A stretch of 64,000 nucleotides of DNA from Acanthaster planci (lineage: Eukaryota; Echinodermata; Asteroidea; Valvatida; Acanthasteridae): positions 62,001-126,000 of the forward strand of contig NW_019091530.1 of assembly GCF_001949145.1 (NCBI RefSeq), read 5' to 3'. The first letter of the stretch is position 1, and every line of letters starts with the position of its first letter. The position numbers and the translations under genes are program-made. The notes beneath the pieces are model-generated. The model made no database searches. It saw nothing but the letters and a program-made list of their open reading frames with translations, and was not told the origin of the DNA. Of this stretch, positions 1-12,500 are shown piece by piece.

Positions 1-199
1 ACCGCGCGGTACTGTGTAGACAGACCCCCAGCTGTGCTCACTACATTGCTGCATTTCGGCTCCTCGCAAAATTGACGCGTGACAAATTGAAAAAGAAATT
101 ACTTGTATATCTTAATTGAAGATACTCTTGTCACCTGTCGCTGCATCTGTCGCCGTCCCGTCTGTCGTTATTATAAGCTTCTTCACAAGGAAAAAAAAC

Positions 200-532
200 T
201 CATTTCAAGGGTTGGTAATTGTTAGCAAACCGCCTTTTATGATGTCCATCAACAACTGACAGAACTCCGAAGACATTGAAGTGGATAAAATAAGCTCTAT
301 TAAAAGATATTAAAGTTGAAAAAATGTATGCGAGAACAACCACCCCAATGGAGACAAACAGCTGCATCCTGCCGCAACTTTGTCCATTCTGTCTGGTCAT
401 TCCGTGTGCTCCGAGTAGATGAACCTTGTCGATATACTTTAAAGGGTTACAGCAATGCAGTTTCAATGTAACACTTTTAAAACTATTTAAAGACCTTTTG
501 TCACTATTAGCCTCATTTTCTGTTTCACTCAT
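200..532 (-). CDS. Weak candidate: ORF with one predicted membrane segment (possible first exon of a divergent upstream gene)
   Basis: A 110-codon minus-strand ORF opens at ATG 532, directly after an in-frame TGA. It has a hydrophilic N-terminus (MSETENEANSDKRSLNSFKS), then a hydrophobic stretch (MQLFVSIGVVVLAYIFSTLI) at about residues 56-75, as in a type II membrane protein. I recognise no family, no clear donor ends it, and the rest of any such gene would lie left of the window. Length alone is within chance for this AT-rich DNA. Confidence 0.2.
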   Translation of the reverse strand: MSETENEANSDKRSLNSFKSVTLKLHCCNPLKYIDKVHLLGAHGMTRQNGQSCGRMQLFVSIGVVVLAYIFSTLISFNRAYFIHFNVFGVLSVVDGHHKRRFANNYQPLK

Positions 533-1908
533 TCAAAGTGAACGACGGTGCCTTTTAGGCTTTAATGCTAATGAGATTCCTATATTTATGACAAAGCTGT
601 GGTGTCAGTCCAAGAAGAAAACCTTTATGTTTGCACACACTGGCCTTATTTTTCTTTTCCTTGGCGAGTAATCGTTGTCTAACTACACAGCAATTAGCCA
701 GCTAAGAGAGAATCTTTTTCTTAGTACTGGTTTCTATATATGCGTTGAAATTCTGGGTTCACAATTAAAATCTGTGTACTGAGCAATGGCTTCCAGAGCA
801 CTTTTTCGGGGAGGGGAATTTCTTCAGGGCAAACAAGTACTGCTACACAGTACCGCAAGACATCGGTTCCAACATCACCAACATGTACAAATGGCATCCC
901 ATCCCCACACCCCAGTCTAATGGGTATATACCCGGAACAGGTTCCCGGCCTATGGGTCTATACCCTTGGCAACCTTCCCCAAGCTCCCCTCCTACACACT
1001 GGCATACCTCACTGATCTGCTAGCATCCTATGTTCTGCAATCTGTCAAAAAACAGTGCGTGAGGTATTAATTCGGCACTGAGGGCGCTATTCAATATTGG
1101 AAGGGTTGCCTTAATTTTTCTTACAGAAACCTTGTTGTACATATTTATGCTCTTTGTTGGTGTATCCTTCTTGGGTTAAAGAGTATTGAAATTTACACAA
1201 ATGTGATTGGGTAAAAGGTGGCCCCCATTCTACTCGGTTTATTTCTTAGGGTAAAGCATTTTTGCTCTACCTCTAAAGTAACGAAAAGCGCTGTCCCAAA
1301 CACAGCTTGATTCTCAGTTCTCAAGCTTGTGTGTCCAATTATTTTATGCAGGTGATACATTTCAGTTGTTTTAAAAAGACTTTTAGCGTATCCCTTCGGA
1401 GTTTCCTGAAAAAAATAAAATGGACATGGGTGACAGGTTCTGTCGAAACTTGACCAAATATTCAGGAGTATGAACTTTTGAAATTATAGGCAAGAATCGC
1501 AATTACTGCCCCCGCCACATTTCCAACCGTGAAACTGAAAAGCCTGCACTCAAGGGAGGAATATTTGGCCTCCCTCGACCTCTATATCAAGGTACTAGTT
1601 CGTGAGTGTAGTGTAATGTAGTTCATGACACAAAGCATTGAACTGAAAAACAAAAACAGTAACGGTGAGATTCGGACTACTGTGCACCACATCGCTCATC
1701 AACAAGGTTAACAATTTGGAAATCTTGTGAAATGACGTTCTTTGTACGTTTGGGAAACTATTGTAAAGTCCTAAATCCATGCAGACGCGACGCATAACCA
1801 TTTTCAACTCATAATCGTGGTCAAGTATAAAGTGGGTTTGACTTTTACGGATGAACCATTTCAAACAGTCACTTTAGAAAAATCTGAAGATAAGTTTTGA
1901 CCTAGGAT

Positions 1909-1930
1909 CTGGAGGACCATGGTCCTCCAG
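1909..1930. repeat. Perfect 22-bp palindrome
   Basis: CTGGAGGACCA followed by TGGTCCTCCAG, centred on the NcoI-like CCATGG. No spacer. Could be a dimer protein site or a decayed inverted element. Confidence 0.7.
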
Positions 1931-2640
1931 GTTCAGAAGCACAAATATTAATTGTTTTTTCTTGAATAAACTGCGCTAGCTGCGTCCTCCTAGCACTTTT
2001 GACCTTTCACCTTTGATCCAGTCAAAAATACCCAATTCAGGTCCACCTAAAAAAATTCTGTTAATCATTCGGTCCACCTCTTGATAAGGGGGGGCGCCAA
2101 ATTTGTGTGACTTCTTCCCGCTGTGCGATAGCAGCCATCACGCCTGTTAATTAAAAATAAAGCTAGTGCATTTTCTCCAGTCTTAAAGAATCTGTCCCCT
2201 TTTTACAATGAAATAACCGGAAGAATTATTCTCTGCTAACGAAAATCATAACACTTTCCCCCCAAAAATTTCTATATACTTGAAGTTCATTTAATTCGTT
2301 TCTGACGATAGCCAATATTGGGTGCCGTTTTTTTCCTCCATATCCCGCAGGAAGAATTTTTGTATCGAATGCGAGACAACTTGCAACTTAGTTCAATTTT
2401 TTCCTGGAGGTGCCATGCCAGTCTTAAGTTTGTTCTACGGAGTCCACAGGTCGTGCGAGTGGTCTCCCTTGGATGAAAGGTTTTTCTGCCGTTTTCTGCC
2501 TGGAGATTTCATGGAAGATTTTCTACTGAGATGTGGCTCCAGGCATTGAGAAAAATCCTCTTTGAACGAATAATTTGCTCATCAGACTCTGACATCGAGG
2601 GCCTTCTGCGCACGCCCTCTTGTGGTCTCAACATTGACCT

Positions 2641-2818
2641 CCTTTGATAACGGAGTCTTGACACGGGTTTCTTGTTCTCGTGCTCGAACGGCGGGAACAC
2701 GACTCAAGAACACTGTTCCCAAAACAGGATCCCACACCACTTCCTCGTCGGGGTTTTCAAAGGAACACATGGCAGCACTCGGGAGATTTTGATTTTTGAA
2801 CAGCCGCAAAAAATAGCG
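2641..2818 (-). repeat. Dispersed repeat, copy A (inverted relative to copy B)
   Basis: The reverse complement matches 15731-15897 at roughly 80% by eye over about 165 bp, with single-base indels. Shared blocks include CGGCTGTTCAAAAATCAAAA (TGGCTG... in the other copy), GGTGTG, and GGGAACAGTGTTCTTG. Reading frames exist in both copies, but the longest conserved peptide frame (KT-x-TR-x-WC-x-ILF-x-EQCS) is stopped in copy A. Confidence 0.75.
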
Positions 2819-3307
2819 AGATGGCTCACAAAGCCGGAGACAATAACAAATTTTACAAAATTAACAATAATCATTTTCCATAGCAAAGAAATGAATGTTC
2901 CTTTTTAAACAGAAAAGAATTCAGCCCAGATTTCCAAAGTTTACTCTGAAAGAACGTACATGGATACCACCATGATGAATGATACAACCCGCAATAACCG
3001 GTTGACGTTCCCGGTGTTCGAGCGGCCGATTAACGAACACAATCGAGTGATTTGTGAACAAACGAGAAAAGTCGACTAATGGTGGCGCTAGACGTTCACC
3101 GTACAATTTCGGCAAATTAAAATGTCAACATCGATATACTCGCGCGCTGCGCAGTGCAGTAGTTTAGCAGCAAGCCGTTTTCGCAGGCCGTACATGTATC
3201 TCTGTGGTAGTGCAAGCTTCACGCATACCACATTCTCCAAATATTTGACATTTTCTTCGAGAAGGATCATATACAGTATTTAAGTGCAGCCTCCATTACC
3301 GGTGCAA

Positions 3308-3346
3308 ATGTCTAGGTCGGCCGTCTGCGTCATTTTGTCCATGTAA
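3308..3346 (+). other. Upstream ORF 1 in the putative RyR leader
   Basis: ATG at 3308, 12 codons then TAA. It would be translated only if the leader begins upstream of 3308, which is not known. Confidence 0.3.
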
Positions 3347-3393
3347 CTTTTAACAGAAAGCGTAGTCCGGTCAGCCTTGTTTTCCGTTTGTGC

Positions 3394-3459
3394 ATGCAGC
3401 CAGTACAGTTGATCAGCGATGGGAAGTTAAGGCGTAAGATACTGTGCATGTGGGGCTAA
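3394..3459 (+). other. Upstream ORF 2 in the putative RyR leader
   Basis: ATG at 3394, 21 codons then TAA. A four-codon ATG ORF (3419-3430) lies within it in another frame. Confidence 0.3.
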
Positions 3460-3523
3460 GGAATTCATAACTGTCAGCGGTGACTCCAAGATTCACAGTG
3501 ATTGATATAACCAGTGCCGTGTG

Positions 3524-3559
3524 ATGGCAAAATGGCTTCTGTTGCTGCAGCAGATGTAG
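3524..3559 (+). other. Upstream ORF 3 overlapping the RyR start codon
   Basis: ATG at 3524 in a strong context (G at -3, G at +4), 11 codons then TAG at 3557-3559. It overlaps the RyR start at 3532 in a different frame, so ribosomes that use it cannot start RyR without re-initiating backward or leaky scanning. Confidence 0.5.
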
Positions 3560-3585
3560 AAGACGAGGTTTCTTTCCTGAGAACA
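3532..3585 (+). CDS. RyR: RyR coding exon 1 (start codon)
   Basis: Residues 1-18, ending [11 protein letters not shown], the conserved N-terminal motif of RyRs (vertebrate copies read EDEVQFLRT or similar). Donor is ACA|GTAAGT, phase 0. The ATG at 3532 has A at -3 and G at +4, an optimal initiation context. The ATG eight bases upstream (3524) is in another frame and stops after 11 codons, so 3532 is the only start that gives the family N-terminus. Exons of the 5' UTR further upstream cannot be excluded. Confidence 0.92.
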
Positions 3586-6500
3586 GTAAGTCTTAAAATG
3601 GAAATTTCTCTGACACGTAGAACTTGCCTGCCTTTCAAGTTACGGTACATGTTCAAGTTCAAGGCTATACATGTAGGAAAGTGCTAAGGCCCAGTGTCAT
3701 GCAGCCTGAGTGAGGTATCACTATGAACAGGGCCCATTTTCATGGTGCTGGTTACCGTTAAGCAAATTTTTTTGTAAATCATAGCACAGGCCTAAGCATG
3801 CCAAGTGCAGGCCTATTTCTCAGTAAACATTTCATGGTTGCTGTGCATAGCACAAAAATTGTATGGGCATGTATGGAGTTTTCTATTGTTACATGTACGT
3901 CACAAAGTTAATGAAATGAAGCAAATGTTTCCTTCAAGATGTGCATGCCTTTTGCTGTGCTTACTGCTTACGGTCTTGGAGAAATATGCTGAGACTTTGT
4001 TGGCAGAAAGTGTTGTGCTTAGCAGTGCCATAAAATTGGACCCTGATCCTCTTTGCTGTTAGTTTTACTACAGTGGAGTCCCCTGCTGTAGCGCACTTGA
4101 TGTATTCCTTGACATTGCTCTTGCAGTGTTGCCATGATGTGTACTCTTCGTTGAAAAACTTCAAATTCATTTGATTAGATACTGGTATCACTTAACCATG
4201 TCTGTTAAAAAAGGTGATTCGTAAGGTCCACGTTACTCAAACTACCCAACTACAGATATGGAAGAAAACTATTTTCTTACTCTAAAATAAAGAGCGTTTT
4301 AAAAAAAGGGCATTTTAAAGAGAGGCCATTTTGTACATATCCAAAAAAAGCAGGTACATGGACACTGTATGTGATCTTAATATTGAGAGCTTAATGAAAG
4401 TCTCTTTTTGTGTGAAGTTTGAGTTAAAAATAGTGAGACAATAGAGGCCAAACATCAAAGTGCACCACCTTAGGGTATATCAACAATGTACTGGTTAATT
4501 TTTCACAGTGAACGTAGCGAGAGTTGGGACTTGGCAACTACAGTATATGGTTACGGACATTATACTTGTTGGAAAAACGTTTTTGAACTGTCATACCTGT
4601 GTATCAGTGTGATTGCAAACTTTTGATGTTAAAGCTTGCACCACAAGCATATTTTTTGAATGAGGGTATTTTTGTGGTTTCATTTACATACATATTTGAT
4701 GTTAATTAATGTGAACTTAAACTTGCGACATAATGTAGGTCCATGGGCATGTTCTACTGGTATATTTTGACTTGAGTCCATAGTTTACATGATTGGTTAA
4801 TATGCATGTTTTGCTTGATCGTACGCCCAATTTGTTGATAATTTCGCAATCAGCCGGTTGCCTTTTGTTTTTAAAGGGCCCATTGAAATGGTTGTTATTT
4901 TAATACGTTTAATTGAAAAATAAAGATTGGAAAATCCTGCATAACTTTCCAACTGAAAGGAAATTTAGATGAATTTGGACATTGAAAATCAGGCTGACCA
5001 GAGCCAATGGTCAGGGCTGATAGCGAGCTCCAAACTGCAAGAGGTATTTCAAGCTACAGTGTTTTCTTCCAACATGTGAGACTCATTTGGGCTTAAATTT
5101 AAATGATTGCTGAAGTCAGACGCTGCTCCCCTGATCTTTGGGAAATCAAAGACAGCCCATGAACAAAGATGGAGAGGAACTTTATGAAACACAAATGACA
5201 AAGGGTACGAAATGCTTCCAAATCGGCCTGGGCTATTAATTAACATTTTGTCAACGGAGGTCTTCCTGGACCATTTACAATGTACATGTAATTTACGATA
5301 GTGAAAGATTGTTTGAATAAGTAAAGTTGGCTGTTCATTCAGAATTGACCAATTGTGTGTGAGCGATTGGATGATCTTCCATACAATGTATCGCCCAATC
5401 ATGCCCAACATCCATATTACATTGCAATTATGTAAGTAAGGTTCTTGAAAGAATCTTATATTGAGACAGAAGATTTTTGGGAATGACAATTTTTTGGAGG
5501 AGTCCTCTCTGGCAGGAACAAAAAAGAGCGTGTTCTGAAATGAAAATGACGTACTTACCCACAACACTCACTACATAGGCGCGCAAGTTTATGTGCATTT
5601 GATGTAGAGCACGCAGCTGAGTACATGCAACGATTTTAATTTGGAATGTATGGTCTTTGTGTGCACACTGAACACGGGCAAGAACCCGGTTGGAAAACTT
5701 AGTACCATCTGTCTTTCTTTCACTGTTAGGGGTGCACTTCAGCTCAGGGTGGATAGAGTTTTTTTCCCCTGACATGCATCGTCAGAATTCAAAACTTCAA
5801 AATTGCATGTGACTCCTGCACAGGAGCTCTGTGAAGTGCAGTGACATCATTCAAAAGTGTTCCTACATGTACATGTACCGGTCCTTCTGAAGACAACCGA
5901 GGGGGCTGTAGCTGTGATGTCATTCAGTGAAGACACTGTTTAGCTCATACCGGTACAGTGAAGGGGCTTCTGTTCAAACCCCAAATTTGCTCACTGAAAC
6001 TTTTCTGAAAAAGTGTTACTTGTTGACATGTACAGGTGTACGTGTAGCCATCCACTGAAAAAAATGGGATTTAGAATTTGGTCAAATATTAACAAAATTT
6101 TCCAGCAATTTTTGTTATGCACAAATCACTGCAGCTTTTACATGTAGGTCTTTTCCCTGGAATGACACGGCCTTGCTCATATCTAACGCCACATTAACAA
6201 ATGAAATAAAGAGGCACCAAAATAGTAAAATACAAGCAAAAATTAAAAATAAAGTTGAGATTGAAAAGGGAAAATGCATTTTCAAGGGTTGATGTGAAAA
6301 AAAATTCTATTGCATTGACCCTTTTAATATCTGTTCTGTCTGGCTGTATTGTCTGCAGTTGTATGCATAAGTATGGCCACATGAACATGTACTATTAATT
6401 ACACTGAAAATATTGATTTTCCCCTGCTTAAATGTCAGAACCATGGGCTGAAGTTCACAACCAGACTCACATTGTGTTCACGTGTCAGTGCCTCATGGGA

Positions 6501-9500
6501 CATTTAAGTAATGACCTGGTACAAGTTGTACATGTGTACATGTGGCACTGTTGCATTAAGTGCTGAACCAGAGACCCTCCTCCCAAGCTCTAAGCCCCTC
6601 CCCTTTCTTCCCCAGTGTTTATTTGATTTATATCAAGGAACTGGAGAATAGACAAGACGTAATGCGTAATTCACTATAGAACAAAATGATTTGTAGACTG
6701 TTGTGTTAGTGTAGTTTCTGAAATTTGGACCATTAGGAAAGCTTGCTATTTTATTGCTTTGTCAATTACACATGATGAATTACACATGTTCATGCACATG
6801 TATGTGTAACCTTGATGTAATTTGCTAGGAGTATACATGTACAGTACTTGAATACACATAATGCACGTGTATGGTGAACTTGACAACATATCAAATTAAC
6901 CAAGAATTTAAAAATTTATAATAAAAGATTTTTGTTTCCTGTGCAGAACTTGCAGTTTATAGTTTTTAGATTTTTTAGCCTCATGCAGGAGCACACACTG
7001 AGTCAAATTGCCTTTTGGTGTCTGTGTTTAAATACAAATCATACCGTAAATGAAGGGTAATGTAATGAATCCTTCTTTATTCATGCCCAGTTGGATATTC
7101 CTGTACATGTACCGGTACATGAACCCTCAAATACATACATACTGTAGTTCAAGTTTGTTCTTGAGAAAATTTGGTATCTTGTTCATGTATACAAAATACA
7201 TACCGGTACATCTATCAGTGTGGCAAAGTTTACAAGTTTTATTCTGTACTTTTCAGATATGTATGTACATGTAAATGTTATTTTTTTTAAGAGAGTAAGC
7301 ACATGTTCCGGTATGATAATAATAAATAAATATGTAAAATATTGATTTGTTACATGTACATGTAGTTACAGTGTACCTGTACATATATATTACATGTACA
7401 TGTACATTGTAATATACTGTACATGTACAGTATGTGCAGGTACTGGTCTGCATTGCATTTAAACATTTCATAACTGATAACACGCAGTTGCTTCATGGCT
7501 TTTTGCTGAGTGATGGCCTGTGAATTCAAGACCAATTTTGACCACGGACAAAATAACTTGAAGCCTTTTTCTTGTTACATTTATGTTGACAAGTTTGTTG
7601 AGTTTGTCTCCTGGTACTTTGTGCATCATCAAGCATACATGTACATGTACTTTGTCAGGTACAAGGCAAGATGGCTGTTGTATTTGAACACGTGGAGGCA
7701 TCTTTTGCCCAACTGTGTACATGCACATGTATACGTGTATATTATGTGCACGTACTGTACAGTGGAGTGCGTCGCTAGCCATATTGTTTGCACTATTTGT
7801 CCAAATAAAACAACTTCCAAGTCTATGTGTAGCTGCACCTCTGTCATCTGAGCAATTTTTTTCCTGCTTCGTATTTCTTTTAATTCGGTCAAATTGTGCT
7901 GGCTGGGAATCAACTACCAGTACATGTTCATGACTTTATGCTCTAGAAACTTTGCTATTTTTAGTTTATTTTTTTGACCTTGAGACAGAAACTGTTCTGA
8001 ATAGCATGTTCTACAAAAACTTGTGGAAGAAACCTTAGTGTGGATGTTAAAGGGTCAGTTATTGTTTGCTGTAGAAACAGCACCCAACTACACAAAATGC
8101 CCCCAAATAAAAATACACTAGCAGAATAATTTCCAAATACCAGTTTGGATTCTTTGTGGCATTCCACAGTGCGGAGCATGAATAAATTTAAGAAGGGTTG
8201 TTGCAACAACTCTACCCCTCTACCCTCGGTTCCCTGGAATTTTGTTTCTAAATCCAATAAACTCGGACAGTGACATACATGTACAGTGTACTTGTACTTG
8301 TATAGCAATGTGAGTTTTCTGCCCAATCCAACACAATCCAACTGCGAGTTGCCAGTAACCCCAAACTTTTAAAATCATTTGCCTGTTCAATCCAACAAAA
8401 GCCAACTGTGCCTTATTTTCTGTTGCCTGTTGAATCCAACAGAATGTAATACACACTCGTACATGTTCATGTACTGTACATGTATGCCAACTGCGCACAG
8501 TTTTTGATTGCCTGCTCAATCCAACAGATTCTAGCAAATTTCACTGTTACTCAACTGCTACATTCAACATACATGTATTTGAACAAAAATAAGTGGAAGG
8601 AGTTTACTGCTTCATCCAGCGGGATATTGTTAGACTTGTATGATTCACTGAGGTTGTTGTTAGGAGGGTTTGGTCAAAAACATACATTGTGGTATGGTAT
8701 AAATGCAGGGGGACAAAAATTCCAGATATTCTGTTCGAATGTAACCAAATTTTGTTGTGTTTTGTTGTGTGTGTTTAGGGAGATCAGCTGTGCCTTGTGT
8801 GTTCCAGCCAGAGCAAAAGTAAAGATGGTGCCTCGTCCCATGTCCTACTTGCAGGGGAGGGTTTCGGCAGCCGGAGATGCTTCCTTGAGGAAGCAAGCAA
8901 CACGGTGAGTAGCTGGACATATCTTTCAGTCAGCCTCATTCTTGCCAAGTCTGTATACAGTGTACCGTACATGTACATCATGCTTTCATTAGGTTACCTC
9001 TGTTTCTGCAGTTGATGCTCTGTGTAATTCTGCCTAAAGATGGTATTGGCATTCATTTCTTAAGGCTTGATGTTATTAGTGCTATGCTCAAATCTCATTG
9101 TCCTAATGTTCAAGTTTTGACTTGAATTTACAAGAATTTTAGCCTTTGCTGACGGTCAAGATCAGTTTTAGAAATGTTGATCTGCAGTGCACCTACCCCT
9201 TAAATTTGAAAAATTCACAATCCATTGATTTGGAATTCAACAAAAAAGTGTGATTTCAAAACTGTTCAACTTTATTGAAACCAGCTCAAGTAGTTTATGA
9301 ACACATTATGAAAATTATGTTGTTTTGAATTCACCTTGTGAAATCACTGGACTAGATCCAAACTTTGCAGTGTTTTCACAACTTGGAATGTCTTTGCAAT
9401 CAATTTCTTTGCATGCAACTATGAAAATGCATGTTTGTTTATAGGTACATGTACATGTACATGGAGCTTAACCGTACCATACATGTTTGATTTGCTATTC

Positions 9501-12500
9501 CAAAGGGTACATATATTTGAATGCTTTTTCATGAGTAAAACCATCATGCCATTCTAGGCAAAGGAAATTTCAATGTTAAGATTGATTTATTCATGATAAT
9601 GGACATTAGGATTAAACACCTGTGACGGTACGTTTGTAGCTCTGTGAACAAAGATATTGGCAAATTTGGGACACTGCTAGCAAACAGTGTACAAGTAGGG
9701 CTGAAATCATCAGTTGGTAGACCACCACTTTTGTGTACCGAAGGTTGCAGGTTCAAATCTGCTGAATTTCTTTGCTCAACCCACTATGCATGTATGAAAA
9801 CAAAAGGTCAACCTTTCCGTAGTAATTTTGGGGTGGAAAAGGAAGTGACAGGTTTATGAAATACATGTACACCTGTATGGCACCGTCCATGTACCGTATG
9901 CACATGCATGGAGTACCTTGGAATGGTTAGCAACTTTGGACATCCCCTAATGCATCTTACAAATTAGCCTCACGTTTCACTTGATGGAAGAGAGGACCAA
10001 TTTGGTGAAAATCACTCCAAATGGATGGCCTTTAGGGACAGAGATTGAGACGACAGGATGCACATGAGGTCCGATGTCTGTTTACCAATGATTCAGGAGT
10101 ATCTTTAAATGTGAATGCATTTAAACTTATGTGAACGTTGAAATATGGGAGTTACATGTACCTGTAGGTCCATGTATGCCCCTCTAATTGCACTTACTGT
10201 TTTGTAATTGGTTTATGAGTTATGATCAGTGAACATTTGGTAACAATGTAACCAATTCCCCACTTATGCATGGACTTGCCTCTCAGTCTGAATATTTGTT
10301 GCTGTGCTTGTTGACAAGCAGAAATATTTCGTACTGCAAAAGATTGGTTGTGTCTATTAGGTTCTGTGGCAATCAGTAGTCGCACATGGTTGGAGATTTC
10401 AACTCAACCTCTTTACCCTCATAGTGTTGCAGCAATTGTTATCTTACCTCTTAATTTGTGTTAACTGGCTTGGACTCCTTCTCTGCACCTTCCTCTCATC
10501 CACCAATGCGCTGCTTCTTTTTTTTTTTCATTTCAGAGCATTCCTCCAGATTTGTCAATCTGCATGTTTGTTCTGGAGCAGGCCTTCTCCGTCCGAGCCC
10601 TTCAAGAAATGGTTATGTCGGACACTGTGGAAGCGGTAATATTTCTTTTGTCATAAAAATGACTTTTGTAGTATTGCTGCCCAAGGCACTGTGACAGTCA
10701 TTATAAACCCCCCCGTTCATCGTGCAGTGAGACCAGTTTTGGCATATCGGGTCCATTCTCACAGGTGCCCATTTAATGCTCCTGGGCAGAGAGAGGCAAG
10801 GAGCCGTAAAGTGCTTACCCAAGGTCCAAGCATTCAACCAGCCGTTGGATTCGAACTCCCAACCCTTTGATTTGGAGTCACAAACTCTAACCACTTGGCC
10901 ACATGCCCTGTCAGTCAGCCAGTCAGTAAGCAACAGTTTGACAGGGGTCTCCCCAAACTGTGTCTCTCTATAAATGTACTCTGCTGGAGCATGGTATTAC
11001 ATGTATGTCAGTGATTTCTTTTTTCATACTCGGGCCATCCTCGTCGGCACATTAGGTCTGCTGTCTCAAAGCTAGAAGCGTGGGATTGAGCGGAAAGGAT
11101 GAAGAACCGGGTAAATTACAGTTTAAGGAGCGGGAAGAATGCCGGAGGCCATAGGATAAAAACACCGCTCTGTAGGCTGAAATCTGGCCCCAAAAGCCAG
11201 TGTACATGTACATTTACATGTAAAGAATGACCTACATGTACATGTAGGTTGAAATCATAAGCAAGGGCATGAGTTATTTTGGAAATTTTGGCATTTTAAT
11301 TAGGATATTTGGCAAATGGGCAGTCCGCTGAAAAAAACACCTCATAAACAGAGATTTGTTTATCTTTAGAAGTATAAATGTGGCACTCAAATATTATGTC
11401 AAATTAAAGGGTATGATGAGACCTTTTGTGTGAGTGTTGTGTTAGTTCTGATGTGAATAAATGCCTTTTTTGGTCCAAAACCTGTTTTAGGGCATAACTA
11501 AAGATTTTTGGTGTCATTTTTGGTACTTGTACCTTGTTTTTGCATGGAAAATATGAATACTCTTGAGATGTTATGTTTTAAGACAGAAAAAGAAAACCTC
11601 ATTTCAAACTAATTACAGTTTCAGACGTGTCTGCACACTGGTAAACAGAAGTCAGACATCCAAACAATAAATGTTATTGCAAGCCACAATCAAACGGAAA
11701 GGTACATGTACTTACCGTGAAGTTTATTTTAAGGTACTTGTACATGTATCTTAATTTCTGATGAAAGTAACAAATACAACAGGTCCAAACACATTACAGA
11801 GTTGTTAGATTTTAAAAGAAGGATGCATGGGACTGTTGAGCCAATTTTTACATTGATAACTTTGGACATGGAGGAAGGCCACAGGAGTTACAACTCTGGC
11901 ACATCAAAGTGCTCAATGATCATTGCCGCCCGGTCAGACAAACAATAGTAAACATTCCAAAAGTGCCTGATTACTGCCTGCAGCTTAGCCGGACAAGTGG
12001 GGCAAGTAATGTCGTAACAATATTTGTGGTGTTTTCTTTGGAATTAACTACAACCTATCACAGTGACCAGGAAACAGAAAGAGAAATATATAACATTACA
12101 TTTACTTTTGTCGTTTGGAATATTTTGTTAAGGATTTTGATGCCCTTTTCCATTATCCATGCATACCGGTATGTTTGTAATTTTATTTTGTCACTCAGTC
12201 TTTGTACGAGTTTGGCTAAGACTGGCCAACAACATGTTGAACACCACAGGACAGTTAAGTTCACGAAAACAAAATGCGTCGTTTCATCACAGGGAGTGAT
12301 CATGAGATCTCATAAAATACCTTTTTGTCTAAATTCCGCAATAAAAATGATTCAAATAAAACTCAAAATCTTACAAACAGCTTGGCTATTTATTCCCAAA
12401 AGAAGTCCAGAAGAAAGCGTTCGATAAGGGCAACAACTGCACATGAACACTTCGAATACACAGCCTAATAAAAGCAACTGCGCAAGCACTAAATTTGATG

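Larger units (their letters stand above)
1..2929. other. 5' flank without a firm gene
   Basis: Holds the weak minus-strand ORF at 200-532, a perfect 22-bp palindrome at 1909-1930 and one copy of a dispersed repeat at 2641-2818. Nothing else supportable. The TACATGTA palindrome so common in the introns is absent before about position 3192. Confidence 0.6.
2930..3531 (+). promoter_or_regulatory. Putative RyR promoter and 5' leader, CpG-rich
   Basis: Seen: 2940-3260 is dense in CpG (for example ACTCGCGCGCTGCGC near 3140 and several CCGG, TCGA and GCGC sites), in contrast to CpG-poor introns. A TATA-like TATTTAA is at 3277-3283. If transcription starts about 3305, a leader of roughly 220 nt precedes the ATG at 3532. 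Two short minus-strand ORFs (2921-3115, 3088-3270) overlap the stretch but show no family motif. Inference only: no mapped start site is available. Confidence 0.45.
3586..8778 (+). other. RyR: RyR intron 1 (5.2 kb)
   Basis: Contains a dispersed GGGCCCA-type repeat start near 3734, many TACATGTA/TACCGGTA palindromes (densest at 7349-7442) and a degenerate tandem repeat at 8230-8540. A 172-codon minus-strand ORF at 5049-5567 has no recognisable motif and is treated as chance. Confidence 0.85.

Noticed and set aside
3524-3559. Use of the upstream ATG at 3524 as the RyR start
   Set aside because: Wrong frame; it stops after 11 codons and lacks the EDEVSFLRT motif.
5049-5567. 172-codon minus-strand ORF in intron 1
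   Set aside because: No motif or family resemblance, biased composition typical of AT-rich intron sequence.
5925-6005. tRNA-like SINE near 5930
   Set aside because: A GTTCAAACCCC string resembles a B box, but the A-box side and tail do not match the other copies.
11909-12427. 172-codon plus-strand ORF in intron 3
   Set aside because: No motif and low-complexity hydrophobic composition; no splice link to RyR exons.
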